From Drechslerella dactyloides (Eukaryota; Ascomycota; Orbiliomycetes; Orbiliales; Orbiliaceae): a stretch of 64,000 nt of DNA. Position 1 is the stretch's first letter, and each line of letters begins with the position of its first letter. A program made the position numbers and the translations under genes. The stretch spans positions 6,014,001 through 6,078,000 of the forward strand of contig JAGTWJ010000001.1 in assembly GCA_020064725.1 (NCBI GenBank). The letters are read 5' to 3'. Positions 24,356 to 36,034 of the stretch are shown here, piece after piece. The notes beneath the pieces were generated by a model. It saw nothing but the letters and a program-made list of their open reading frames with translations. It had not been told where the DNA came from and searched no databases.

Positions 24356-25993
24356 CTATTCCTCAAGACTGAAATCAAACTCCTTGAACGCCTTTTTGAA
24401 TGCCTCCGCATCTCTGGCCTCCTCGTCGGCCTCTTGTGCACAATCCTTCCAATTCATCCGATCTTCCAGCCCGAATACCTTGGCCAGCACCTTTCGCCCA
24501 AACTGCAAGTCAAACCTCACTCTTTCTTTCAGCTTCGCGACTAAACTGGTAGTCTCCCCTTCCTCGTCCTCTATCCATATTCGGAAGAAGTCACCTTCTT
24601 CTCTTTCTGCTGCTTCCCTCTCTTCGATCGGGCCAAGTGCCTCTTCCTCCTTCGCCATTTCCTCAAACGTCGACTTCATCCGCTTCAGATACTGTTTCCC
24701 CACCGGGACAACCTGCCAGTGCGGGTGGATACCCATTCGCCGCACGACTTCGAAAGTCACAGTGCCGCATCCTAACGATCCGTACAACTTGCCTAGCGCA
24801 CGGCGGTATCGTTCCATCTCGCCAACCGTGCTCTCAAAGGTCTCTTCGTCTGGAATCCCTTGTAACGTAGGTGTGTGTTCGAGTGGAATAACGAGGATGT
24901 GGCCCGGAAAGGGTACCTCCGCGTTGACGAGCGGTGTCGTCAACGGGCCCTTCGCGGTGGTGAGGTATGCAGTGGAGCCGATGGATGTTATCAGGTGTTT
25001 CTGAATATTCGGATTCGATAGGCAGAAGAAGCAGTTCTCAGGCCCCGGCGGCGGCGGTCTGGGGTCGTGCCGGGGGCGTTTCGAGCGGTGGTGTCCATGA
25101 CCATGATCGTTCGATTGGTCACCCCAGAAAAAGTTGGCCTGTGAGGGTAGCGGTGCGCGTTTCTGAAGAGGTCTGTAAGGTGACGAGGTGCAGTTTGGCG
25201 GAACAATAGTAGCTGGCTGGGAGAGGTCCAGCTTGAAAGCGTACATCCACTTCGCCTTAGCCGCATTGCCATAATCCGCGACTGCGATAAACCTCGTCAC
25301 GAGCTCCGTAGCATTGACACCATCTTTCTCTCGAACCTCATTTCTGTACGGTTCGCGTTCGTAGAAACCACCACCACCGGACACGAAGTGGTATCGCGGG
25401 CGGAGGGTCTGCGACAGCTTTTGAACAGCTCTGTTTCCACCTTTCTGCATCTCCCGCGACTCGTCTGCTATCGACACCTTTGAGCCGGTAGCTACACCCT
25501 CCGGCCATTCTCCCGTGATGAGCAAGTCGGCGCTGTTCGCGCCGTGGAGGATACTCGCATCTTGCTCGCTGTAGAAGGGAAACTTGGACTCCTTCGACGC
25601 GCCGGATAACGAAGCATCGAGCCTTCCGCCAAGTGCGACAATTTTGACGCCGTCGCTGGTTGTCAAGGTTGCCCGCTTGCCGAGGAAGAACAAGTTCTCG
25701 CAAACTTCTCCAGCGTCTCTATCGATTTTGTCTTGTATCGAGTCGGGGAACGGATGTGTGCCGAGGGTGAAGTAGACGGGTAGGGCGACTTCGATGTTAC
25801 CGCGGAGGAGGGACGCGATGCTGTCGTTTTCGGTGTCGGAGAGCGATTCCGGCGATGGGAAGAGGTTGCCGATGACGATGGCAAAAGAGAATGAGTTCTT
25901 CTTGTGAAGTGTCGATAGCTTTGAGAGGATGGCGGGGAATGCGCCGCCGGGATTGCCGACGACGATGACGCTGTGCTGCTTTGATGAAGCCAT
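24356..25993 (-). CDS. Cwf19-like / Drn1 lariat-debranching-associated protein
   Basis: Single-exon gene, 545 aa. Orthologue group of yeast Drn1 and human CWF19L1, which associate with the debranching enzyme and late spliceosomes. The N-terminal half resembles a calcineurin-like phosphoesterase fold (VIVVGNPGGAF, AIVIGNLF, LPVYFTLGTHPFPDS), with the metal ligands largely lost, as in the family. The CwfJ C-terminal domain 1 is HIT-like: it starts at ENCFFCLSNPNIQKHLITSIG and contains FPGHILVIPLEHTPTLQG and GIHPHWQVVPV. CwfJ domain 2 ends the protein (RFDLQFGRKVLAKVFGLEDR). The frame stays open 108 codons further upstream, but that part has no conserved character. The MASSKQHSV start precedes the fold directly. 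Confidence 0.9.
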   Translation of the reverse strand: MASSKQHSVIVVGNPGGAFPAILSKLSTLHKKNSFSFAIVIGNLFPSPESLSDTENDSIASLLRGNIEVALPVYFTLGTHPFPDSIQDKIDRDAGEVCENLFFLGKRATLTTSDGVKIVALGGRLDASLSGASKESKFPFYSEQDASILHGANSADLLITGEWPEGVATGSKVSIADESREMQKGGNRAVQKLSQTLRPRYHFVSGGGGFYEREPYRNEVREKDGVNATELVTRFIAVADYGNAAKAKWMYAFKLDLSQPATIVPPNCTSSPYRPLQKRAPLPSQANFFWGDQSNDHGHGHHRSKRPRHDPRPPPPGPENCFFCLSNPNIQKHLITSIGSTAYLTTAKGPLTTPLVNAEVPFPGHILVIPLEHTPTLQGIPDEETFESTVGEMERYRRALGKLYGSLGCGTVTFEVVRRMGIHPHWQVVPVGKQYLKRMKSTFEEMAKEEEALGPIEEREAAEREEGDFFRIWIEDEEGETTSLVAKLKERVRFDLQFGRKVLAKVFGLEDRMNWKDCAQEADEEARDAEAFKKAFKEFDFSLEE

Positions 25994-26369
25994 GGTTGGT
26001 TGTCGGCGTGGGCTCGTGAAGCTGGTCGTGCTGGAATAGGCAAAGTTCGCGTCCGAATTAAACTCATTGTGCAGGTGTGCCCCGCTGAACAATGCCAACA
26101 CTTCCGGACTTTGAGGCCGTCTCGTAAACCTTCTAGACGGTTGCTTTATTGTATTTTCCCGTAGTTGAAGGGTTCTATCTGCACTCTCGATCACTATTTG
26201 AAAATCACGAACAGCAACGTTTCTACTACGCACAAAAAAACAAAAAAGTATGGGCGCTATCAAATACGCGTCAGCGGAAGCTATGCAATCGCGCGTGAGT
26301 GTCTCCAGCCCAAACAAAACTGATTGAATGACGTGACATGTATCCTACGCCGACGAAAGAAAAGCAGCA
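25994..26369. other. short spacer, Drn1-like upstream region
   Basis: Contains CCGTCTCGTAAACCTTCTAG at 26117-26136, a copy of the dispersed arm motif closed by GACGG (own entry). Also contains an ACGCGT at 26266-26271 and an A-rich run near 26231-26250. Confidence 0.5.
26117..26140. repeat. hairpin-arm motif copy with CCGTC/GACGG ends
   Basis: A 24-bp copy of the TCTCGTAAACC motif whose first and last five bases are inverted repeats (CCGTC and GACGG). Lies upstream of the Drn1-like start. Confidence 0.45.
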
Positions 26370-27752
26370 CTAGAAATTCCCTGGGTTCCCGCCGCGGTAG
26401 TAGTATGTTGTTCCTGGTGGATCAAATACACTGCCCTGAGTTACCATCGCATTGTTCAACGCTACGGCCCGCATCCGCGCAGCCCTCGCCATCGCAGCGG
26501 CAGCATTCGCAGCAGCCACGTTGTTAGCGACATTGAGCTGCTGTTGAAGCCTAGCCGTTTGCAAGGCTTGCATTTGTTCTCTAGAGCGTCGAAGCGCTTT
26601 CTCCATTTCTTGTCTTTCCCGCTCTTTTGTTTGTTGTTCGCTTTGGGCTTTTGGTTCCACTTTGGCGGCAGCCGGTGTTCGTTTCTCGAGATAGTCCGAG
26701 CGCCAGTGCTCGTAGATTTCTTCAAAGACCGATAAAGCGGCTGGAGAGCAGGATATAGTGTATGATGGTTTTTTTCCGTCTATGCTTGCAAAGTAGCGGC
26801 CTGCCGCGTCGGGGTGCGGCGGGAGGCTCAACGACTGTTTGCTCCCAGAATCAGTATATGCGTTTTTTCTCCAGTTGATGCTAGGTAGCGAGTAGTTTAA
26901 TTGGACGTGTCGTGCTGTTGCTCAATAGACAGATGGAAGAAGGCAAGGAGGAGGAAGACCAACCGACAAGCTCATTAAATTCTTGGATTCAGTTCCTTCC
27001 AGACTCCGGATCCAGATTTTGATACCCCTTGGCAGATTCGAATGTGAGATTTCCTTACCCTTCATCAAAAAAAAGCTCGCATTCTTCCCGTCGTCGCCCA
27101 CACCCAATATCAACGAAAGCAAGTCATCCGGATTATCGAGATCCGCTGGAAGAGCATGGCTGCAGGTCGCGAATTTTTTAGACAATGCGACCGCGAAAAA
27201 CGACCCTTGGGTGCTTCCGAACTCCACGTAGATAGGGCAGATTAGTTGTTCTGGCTCCCCGAGGACGGTGTATTTCGAGATGAAAGCTTCGAGTTCAGGG
27301 TAGGCATCTACAGAGAGTCCCACTTATTAGTGTGTAGCTCTGGGACACAACGTTGACAAACTTGGACGAGGGTGAAGAAATATACCTAAGCCACCCGAAT
27401 CCCAGCATAGCTCGCCGTCTATGTCCTTGTAAACGGCAAAGAATGCGTCGTCTGGCGCAATAGAAACGGACACAAAAAAGTCTATCACCATCGCCCGAAG
27501 CTTATTGGACACCAGGGCATTCAGTCCCGCCGGTACGTTTTCTATTTTTTCAGAGTTTAGGGTCACGTTAATACGACAGAGCACGAATAAACTACTGATG
27601 ACCAACGATCAAGGTTACTTGATTGATGGTTCGCAGATGATCATGATCAAAGATTGTTACTCACGAGCATGGCGGTGTTTGCCATATGCGAAGAAGTAAG
27701 AGTCGGCAGATTTGCCGAACTCCACGATCAGGGGTGATGCAACTTCGGTCAT
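26370..27752 (-). CDS. unidentified four-exon gene with repeated beta-type segments
   Basis: I do not recognise the family. Exons on the minus strand: 27752-27665, 27541-27386, 27307-26968 and 26880-26370, about 364 aa. The last junction is uncertain: an alternative exon pair, 26960 and 26920, gives 380 aa. The junctions are supported because the protein stays coherent across them. Four or five segments share the same look: a hydrophobic strand, two to six polar residues, then an aromatic pair. Examples are PLIVEFGKSADSYFFAYG, ICPIYVEFGSTQGSFFAVA, LILGVGDDGKNASFFLM and HPDAAGRYFASIDG. The C-terminus is a Lys/Glu/Gln-rich coiled-coil-like region followed by an Ala/Asn/Met-rich tract. No signal peptide or membrane helix. 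It may be a degenerate internal repeat protein of unknown role. Confidence 0.6.
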
Positions 27753-30283
27753 GGTATAGTTGGGCGGTATACTTATGGCGATCGAGGGGTCTAGCAAGAA
27801 TTAAAACAAGCTTTTTGGACAGGTCTTGGGGCTTGGGGGTTCCATTTGCCAAGGCGGCGGATAGGTCCTATTTATAAGTCTTCGAGCTCAAGCCCGGATG
27901 GACCATTGACGGCGCAGCTGAAGACAAGTGCGCGTGGCGTTGCGGATGGATTTTGATCCCGAGCTCTAACCCAGTCTGGTGTCCTAGTTCAGCCTCAGAT
28001 TCTAATCTCGGGCCTCGGATTCGACAGGCGTGCTATCTACGATATTAGGATCCCGGAAGATCAATGGTTGGACAACTCATGATCATACGATAATTCCACA
28101 GATCCAAAGGATAAATCAAATAATTGATAAATCTTCAAGTCAAGATGCTCGCTATAAAACAAGTTCAATCCACTTCTAATTCCCAATCCTCTCCATCATA
28201 CAGCAGACAGCTATAGCCGCAATTAGGTAGGTAGATAGTACGGCCTACGGGCCGGGTGTACACCAATTAAATTTGGTCATTACTACTACAAAGAACTTTG
28301 CGTCGATGATACGAAAGACTGAACGTCAGGCGTTCCCTCCTCCTCCCCGCCTCCCGTTTCCTGATCGCCGGCACTCGGGGCTTCGTGCCTTCTCTCATAA
28401 TGTATGCGCTCAAGTCTTCCCCAGGATTTGAGGTACTCCCACTGGTCTCCGGTTCTCCCGTACTAGCTTCCAAACTCGCTTATTAGCTCTGGTCGACCGT
28501 CAAGATCGAACCCCGAATGGGACTTGATGATTACGAAAGCCGGTAACTTAACAAGGTGATACCTGCCACTCGAAATACTGAAACATTAATAAAACAATAA
28601 TCATAAACGTGAATGAACTTTGAAAGCTCGTGAATATTAATACTATGAGCGTAAACTCGATTTCCTTGTTGCCGGCATGGGTGGTATACGGTATGTGTAT
28701 CGAGGACACTGGTTTAAGCGGTAGTAAATATAATCAATCTTGTCACAAACTTTATTCGAGAATGATACTCCGCACTTCGCACTCGGAACTCGGACACTCT
28801 CGTTTATGGTCTTTTTTTTTCTTTTTTTTTCTCGCGTGACAAGCCAACCTTGGCTTTGCATTGGTAATGGCTGTATACAGGTACATGAAGAGAGAAACAT
28901 CTAGACAGGAGGCGCCAATCTGGCGTCGGTGTGGTCAAGTACACTAAGCACGAGCTTCCCAACCGCTAATAACTCCTCTTTCCCTCCAGGCTCTAATACC
29001 AATTTAAACAAGTCGCTGTCGACATGTCCAGTAACTCGTATTCTTAATTCCGCTGGGGCGCTAAATACTGGCTCATATTTGCCCAACCTGGTGAGGTAGA
29101 CCCTTTGATCATTTCAATCGGTTTAAAGATGTATAATGAATCTGGACTTGCGCCATGCAGAGGGTTCTCTATTGTGGGGGTTATGGATGACAAGGTTGTA
29201 CTCTAACGTTATAACTATCTATAGCTATCAATGTTTTTAATCTTGTTACTTCCTGGAACAGGTTGTATCTGTTCAACGCTCGTATCGTATCTTCTCAAGT
29301 CTACGGAGTGCTGGTCAGAGGCATTTATTTTTATGGTGATAATATATGTAGTCTCATGATATCAGACCAGTCTGATCAATCAAATCGAGGTCCCGGTCTA
29401 GACGCATGCGCGCAGTAAAAGAAAAATGCAACAAGGCCAACGCAGCTATTGATATTCTCGATTGCCCCATATGGCAGGCCTCTTCCCCTTGATTATTCCC
29501 AGGCCAGGATTAGCTGGTTGGATTGACTCTTTCTCTTGGCTTTTTTTATAGGCCTTCCGAAGCTAACTGCTAAGCCATTATGAGGTTGACATAATTGTCC
29601 AAGCTGTTTCCATTTTAAGCAAGCAGCGGGCAACTGCTCTATGAAGCAATCTATCTCAAAGAAGAAACGATGACCGTGGCAGATAGCCATTCTCGATAAG
29701 CAATCAATTCATGCTAATTAACTTGATTAAAGCCGACTCGGTACGCTGCCGCGACTGGTCTCGAGCCCAAGCGCTCGGTCCCCTCTGGTGAACGAACGAA
29801 CGGAACCCCGCCAATCAATCTCTCCGATGTATCCTTAAATAAGACACGCCAAGGATCATACATATAAAATGTCGATGAAAACTGACTGGCAGTCGGATAA
29901 CAAGCCCGAATTTAGCCAACCACGCGGGAAGTTCGGCGATGTCTCCCAGCTAGTTTTGTGCGAACAACTACCCCAACACAACCGCCAAGGCGGCCCTTTG
30001 GTAGGCTAAATTATCACTGGTTCATATTAGAAAATATCGACAATATGTGTCCGTGGGTAAATCGCGACTTCTAGCTTTAAAGGAGACCGGGCGAAAGGAA
30101 GTGAGAGGGAGTGAGTTCCGATATTTTCTTGGCCTATTATCGACATACTTCTGTATGTAAGTATATATTTTATATATATATAAGTCCAGAGTCTCAAAGG
30201 CTGTGGATTTCAATTCAAGTTGCACACGGTTAGAGTACATCGGGGAAAATCAAGTCGAATCTTAATATAATTAATATATCAAG
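27753..30283. other. spacer with a possible gene relic
   Basis: Mostly A+T-rich. A minus-strand relic (28901-29215) has its own entry. Two T runs near 28809-28830 are followed by a possible diverged arm motif. No intact gene. Confidence 0.45.
28901..29215 (-). pseudogene. C-terminal gene relic with an apparent frameshift, family unknown
   Basis: On the minus strand the segment ELRIRVTGHVDSDLFKLVLE, continuing to a stop at 28901, looks like genuine protein. Upstream, near 29110, the protein-like reading moves to another frame (NPLHGASPDSLYIFKPIEMI), and no GT-AG pair of usable length separates the two. No start codon is visible. Best explained as the tail of a degraded gene. Confidence 0.3.
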
Positions 30284-31849
30284 ATGAAGGTGTCCCTACT
30301 TACTGCGGTTTTAGCTTGCACGGCCGAAGTTCTCGGCTTAACAAGCTCCCTCCAAAGAGTTACTGAGGTATACCTTTCATTTCCAATTTCTCTGAAGTTT
30401 CTTCAAACATGACTCGAAGCTGAATTCCTGCTACGGATGTTCATATAGAACTGGGGAAACAATCCGACAAACATCGAATTTTGGATCTATGTGCCCACAA
30501 CTCTCAAAACTCGCCCAGCGGTTGTCGTCGCGGCGCACTACTGCGGAGGTTCAGCATCGGCCTTCTTCTCAGGTAGTCAATGGGCGAATCTGGCTGACCA
30601 ATACGGATACATCGTCATTTACCCCAGCGTCACTCGCTCGAGCAAGTGCTGGGATGTCGCAAGCACTGCTTCCCTCACACATAACGGCGGAAGCGACTCT
30701 TTAGCAATCGTTACGATGGTCAAATGGACTTTGAACAAATATAGTGGAGATGCCGGCCGAGTATACCATACAGGCCTGAGTTCTGGAGCCATGTTGACCG
30801 AGGTATGCATGAATATATCATTATAACAGAGCCGTCACAACGAACATCTGCCTAGCAATAGTTGGTCAAAAGTCGCTAACAAAGAGTTCTAGTTGATGAT
30901 GGGTGCCTACCCGGACGTCTACGCCGGAGGCTGCGGTTTTGTACGTCACCCCCCTACGTATATTTCTAGTCGTCTCCAAGCAAGCGGGCTAATGGTTACA
31001 TTATTAGGCTGGTGTTCCTTATGGCTGCTTTGCAGGCCCTAGTGAATGGAACTCCCAGTGCGCTAACGGTCAACTTGTCAACACTGCCCAACAATGGGGT
31101 GACCAAGTTCGCTCTGGCTATCCGGGCTACACAGGCCCTCGTCCGAAGCTTGCAATCTACCACGGCACAGCTGATAATGTTCTTTACTACAATAACTTTC
31201 TCGAATCGAACAAGCAATGGCCTAGTGTGCTCGGAATATCCTTCACCAGGAACGAAACTAACAACCCGTTGAGTGGATGGACGAAGATGATCTTTGGTGA
31301 CGGAACGCAATATGTCGCCTTCTCTGCGGCTAATGTCGGGCACAGCATCCCGATGAGAGAAGCAGACTGCATGGCATTTTGGGGATTAAATACCAGTGGG
31401 CCATCGTCGAGTACGACCTCGAGGATAACGACAACTACCACAACAAGCAGGACGACAACGCCGGCTCCTCCAACTACCACACGTACGACAACGACTACTA
31501 CGGTCAGCAGAACTACCACCACGTCGGGTACGGGACCTGTTGTGCAGAAATGGGGACAGGTAAGCAAAAGCCTTGGCCAATTGAAAGAGGTTCAACATGC
31601 TAATACATGGGATTTCTTCACAGTGTGGCGGTATTGGATGGACTGTAAGTTGTCTCGGAGATAGAGAGTAAGACATAGGATGAAAGGAGATTGCTAATGG
31701 CAAATATATAGGGAGGCATGAACTGTATATCAGGAACGACCTGCCAAGTCTTGAATCCGTACTACTCACAGGTATATACGCTTCATTATCATGGTCCGAT
31801 ACGCCGTTCGGTATACAATTTTACTGACATTGTGAATTAGTGCTTGTAA
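30284..31849 (+). CDS. secreted CE1-type acetyl xylan / feruloyl esterase with CBM1
   Basis: Secreted carbohydrate esterase that removes acetyl (or feruloyl) groups from xylan. Seven exons: 30284-30367, 30449-30802, 30893-30940, 31008-31559, 31624-31644, 31712-31771 and 31841-31849, 375 aa. A signal peptide (MKVSLLTAVLACTAEVLG) is followed by an alpha/beta hydrolase of the PHB-depolymerase/CE1 type: AHYCGGSASAFFSG (oxyanion region), nucleophile Ser in HTGLSSGAM, a candidate Asp in YHGTADN and His in NVGHSIP. A Thr/Ser-rich linker leads to a complete C-terminal CBM1 cellulose-binding module (WGQCGGIGWTGG ... YYSQCL). The CBM1 is split over a 21-base exon, a 60-base exon and a final exon of nine bases that carries Cys, Leu and the stop. 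Confidence 0.92.
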
Positions 31850-32734
31850 ACACCCTGCAGGTAACCGTGCGGGTAGAATTGGCTAGTGCGCATTGGTGCG
31901 TCCATCCTAACATCGAACTTATTCAGATATCCGATTGTCGCCGGCTATAGTTTGTGTGTGATACTTCCATTGATAGAATATCTGGCTGTACATATATATA
32001 CTTCCGCTGTATATATCGAAATTTAAAGATTCAAAATTTCACAGATATCACAGGCTATAAGCACATTCGTCCTGGAGCGCTACCGTGACGCACGCAGAGT
32101 AGAGTTCTGAGAATATTTGTCGTGTGTACCCGTTTGGGTCAGATGGGGCCGGCAGGGGCGCCGGACGACAGCTACAATAGCACATATGTGCTGTTGATAT
32201 CTTACTTTTAATCCGTAAGCCTCTTACTTCACTTGATCAAGTTTACAAGATATACCTTTTGGTTATACATTTCTGATCCGCGCATTCGGGTTACTGACGG
32301 ACATTATGTATAGTCGCTTTCCATTGCTTGTTAGTCCGTCTAGGCTCTGACTCGCCAAGCTGGACTACACAAGCGAAGTTCGCGAAGCCATCCTGGGCAA
32401 TCGGCTCTGCGGCCAATATTTCCGTTGTTCAACGTTCCCGCTGCCAAGCAAAATTTCAACCGTTTAATCGACGGCCAGAAATCCATATTAATTTATACTA
32501 ATTCCTCCGTGGATCCGCCAATGATGATGGGGAAAGCTTCTTCAAGGCGCTCTTGTTGCGCTCCCTGTGCGATATGTCTCATCTCATAAAACGCATATTT
32601 GGGTTACTTAAGGGCCAGTGCCGTCGGGGCAGTTCACGCTGAAGAGAAACAATAGCCAGAATATTGCCACAATAACTTCGTTTTTTTCACACCTCGCAGT
32701 TCTGAGCCAGGGCTTAGCTGACATGCGAGACAAA
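31850..32734. other. spacer between CE1 and GH53 genes
   Basis: No gene. Likely promoter of the galactanase gene in its last 300 bases. An in-frame upstream extension of the GH53 ORF back to 32618 lacks signal-peptide character. Confidence 0.5.
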
Positions 32735-33852
32735 ATGTTTGTTTCGAACCTCCTCGCCGTCGCGGGGCTGCTTTCAACGGTATCAGGCGCCTTGACTTAC
32801 AAGGGGGCCGATATTTCGTCGCTGCTCATGCTCGAAGGACAAGGGAAGACCTTCAAATGGACCGATGGAAGCACCCAACCTCTCGAAAGGATTCTGAGAA
32901 ATGCAGGAGCCAATTCTGCTCGACAGCGTGTTTGGGTCAACCCTTCCAACGGCGTGTATAACCTCGACTATAATATCAGACTCGCCAAAAGGGTGAAGGC
33001 AGCGGGGTTGAGCGTCTATCTTACTCTCCACTATAGCGATACCTGGGCAGATCCGGGTCATCAGGTGGGTTGAATTAAAACTCTACCTGCACAAAATTGC
33101 GGAATAACATACTGACAGATACATGACAGGCAGCGCCTGCTGGTTGGCCGTCCAATATCGGAGATCTGACCTGGAAAACCTACAACTATACGAAAGATCT
33201 TTGCAACAGGTTCAATAACGAAGGCGTTAATCCTGCTATCATCTCGATTGGTAACGAGATCCGGACAGGTCTGCTCTGGCCGTTGGGTGGGACCTCCAGC
33301 TTTTACAACATTGCTTCAATTCTACATTCTGCCGCATGGGGCATTAAGGACTCCTCGTTGAACCCGAAGCCAAAGATTATGGTCCATCTTGATAACGGTT
33401 GGGACTGGGGGACGCAACAATGGTGGTACGATACCGTCCTTAGCCAGGGTCCGTTCCTGAGGACGGACTTCGACATGATCGGGGTCTCATATTACCCCTT
33501 TTATAATTCTAACGCCTATCTGGGAAGTCTGCAATATTCTCTTCAGCAGCTTAGCAGCAAGTACGGGAAGGAGTTAGTTGTTGCAGAGACAGACTGGCCG
33601 GCCTCCTGTCCAAACCCGCAGTACGCTTTCCCCTCGGATACCAATTATATACCCAAGTCGGTTGCTGGACAAAGAACTTGGATACAAGATGTGGCGAGGA
33701 TAGTGGCGGGAACGAACAGGGGAGTTGGGTTATATTATTGGGAGCCGGCGTGGCCGGGTAATGAATGGCTGGGGTCTAGCTGTGCGAATAACTTGCTTGT
33801 TGATGGAAATGGAAAGGCTAGGGATAGTTTTCTAGCTTTTCAGAATGTCTAG
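32735..33852 (+). CDS. secreted GH53 endo-beta-1,4-galactanase
   Basis: Hydrolyses beta-1,4-galactan side chains of pectin outside the cell. Two exons, 32735-33064 and 33130-33852, 350 aa. The signal peptide (MFVSNLLAVAGLLSTVSGA) precedes LTYKGADISSLLMLE, the typical GH53 start. The RQRVWVNPSNGVYNLDYN and LHYSDTWADPGHQ motifs are present. The acid/base Glu is in IISIGNEIRTG and the nucleophile Glu in VVAETDWPASC. The protein ends with the family's GNGKARDSFLAF. An ATG four codons upstream (32723) is in frame, but the chosen one gives the cleaner signal peptide and a better start context (CAAAATG). Confidence 0.94.
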
Positions 33853-36034
33853 ATAGAATGCCGTCTATGGCGTGCTGCCAAACTTACCGAGATGCATAAG
33901 AATATTCATCGGAATCGGTATCAAATTCGCCCTTTATATGTATATATGTCCTTATCACAAAGAGACTACCGCAGTCTCATAAACTATAAATAGCATACGT
34001 ATATATATTGGCACGCGCGCTCGTATATCTACCAAAGAGCAAAGTCTGACAGTGGCCGCCAACTTATATTCTTTGCTCAATATACAGGCGGATGCCTGAT
34101 CATTCAGGTACCTATTGTCTTTATATATTTGAAAAACTTTTGCTTTCACCCACTAGGACTAATACATCGTGGGACTATAGTGCTATGAATATAAGATCCG
34201 GATCGAGTCTAGGCCAGTCTTCTTAGCTTTAAGTTTCTTCGAATTATGATATATGTATGAGAACGACGCCAACGAGAGAAACTCTCGCACAGGGCGTGTA
34301 CCAGTTTCAATGGTGAATCCAGTTTGTTCCGGACAAATATTCTCGGCTGATCTTCGGTAAGAGGCTCCAAGCCCCTAACTTGATTTCCACCACCAGCTGA
34401 CTCTCGTCATCGCGTGCGAATGTGCGCAGAACGCAAGTGATTATGTATGATTACTTGGTCAGTTTAAGAAACGAGGAAGTAGCGTCCGACATGTTACAAT
34501 CAACCCTTAGATTGCCGTGTCTCGTCAACCGGACTGCCATCATGTGAACCTGGAATTAAGTCTGTTTGCAAAAGTAACCAGTAACAAGAAAACTGGTAGA
34601 CGTATCGACTTGCCTCTTGAATACCCGATGCCTTTCTTGCTCTCAGCCTAGCTACAGAAATACTGGCCTACTTGGTAAGCACTTACATATCGGTATTTCT
34701 ACTGAAACGGGGTGCAATAGTGGGGGTACGCTGTCGTCCATGCATGGCTTGGTCGGAAAACTGAACCGGTGCCGCCAAGGGAAATGCTAAGAATCTGCTC
34801 CCGGAATTTAATCAAGTTAAAAAATCCTGGATCCTTGTTTCAGCTGATAACACCGACGCGCGGCGTATGTGTATTCAGTGGAGATACGGGCCGAAAGTTC
34901 GCTTCGATCCTTGTCTCGAGTTACAGGTCAACTCATTTCGGATAGGATTCCAACAACCCGCTTCGTCGCACGTGGACCGCGTGTACCGATTCTTACGAGT
35001 GACGATGGGAAGGGGTACGGCATCTTCGCAAGAATAAGCCGAGAACTTGGTTTTCTTGGTCTTGGCTTTCGATGTGGCTTCCTAGGTTCTGTATCAAGTG
35101 TTTAGCAGTTTCGAAATCCGTACCATCCGGCATCTTTGCATCCTAGAACGTTAAGTCTTGACCTTCAGGACATTGCACTCAATTAATTCGTCTCGTAAAC
35201 AACTTATCTGTCTGGAGGGCAGAATAGAGATCCCATACCAGGGAAGAATTTCAGATAGGATTATATATTCTAATTTCTTCCAACCGATATTAAACTGACT
35301 TTCAAAAAGCCACGAGAGTCGACTGGTAGTCTTGGCTCACGTCGTAGACCTATAGATGTCAATTCATTCACAACCTAATGGTTGCTGATAGATTGACATT
35401 ACAAGTCAAGCTTTTAGATTTTTCTTGCAAAGACAAGTGCGCGGGAGTTTAGTATACGAGCGAGGCTATCGGTGCTGTATGACTCGAGCAAGCCAGCGAC
35501 AAGTTGCCGCTTATCCGTTGGCTACGCATGAACATATGCATAACTCGGAGAGACTGTCCCAGAGGATGTCGTTAACATAAGGCCCTTGTGTAGAGAGTAG
35601 AGCAGTAGAATAGATATTGGGTGGATCCATGGACGGAAGCAGCTGCCTGCAAACCATCTGATCTCCTTTGGATTTCTAATGGGACGTCAGAGACCCGTCA
35701 TATGATCCTAATCGTACATGACACCCACAGTTAATGCGAAACGGCCACTCGAGGTGTTTAATATATTTTATAAATACCCGGGTATACTGTGTGACGATAT
35801 AAAGCCGCCAGCATCTTCCTCGATTGCTCCCCTTAATTCGATATTCCCCGCAAACGCTCAGATTAAATTTCTTGGTTACGCAGGTGGGCCCCGCAAACAC
35901 AGCGCAGGATCAAGAGACCTTCGAATATTTGGCGCTGGACCCATAGCCTTCTTGTTTTTTCTTTGGAGGATTTTGCTTGGCTCTCCTTCCATACATATTC
36001 CAGTGCTGGGAAATTCGTACTTGCTGCGTTCAGA
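33853..36034. other. A+T-rich spacer before the AA9 gene
   Basis: No gene seen. One arm-like copy (TTCGTCTCGTAAACAAC, about 35187-35203) of the dispersed motif. Small ORFs at 34.9 and 35.7 kb are not protein-like. Confidence 0.5.

Noticed and set aside
25994..26317. N-terminal extension of the Drn1-like ORF
   Set aside because: The extra 108 residues lack conserved features, and the ATG at 25993 directly precedes the fold.
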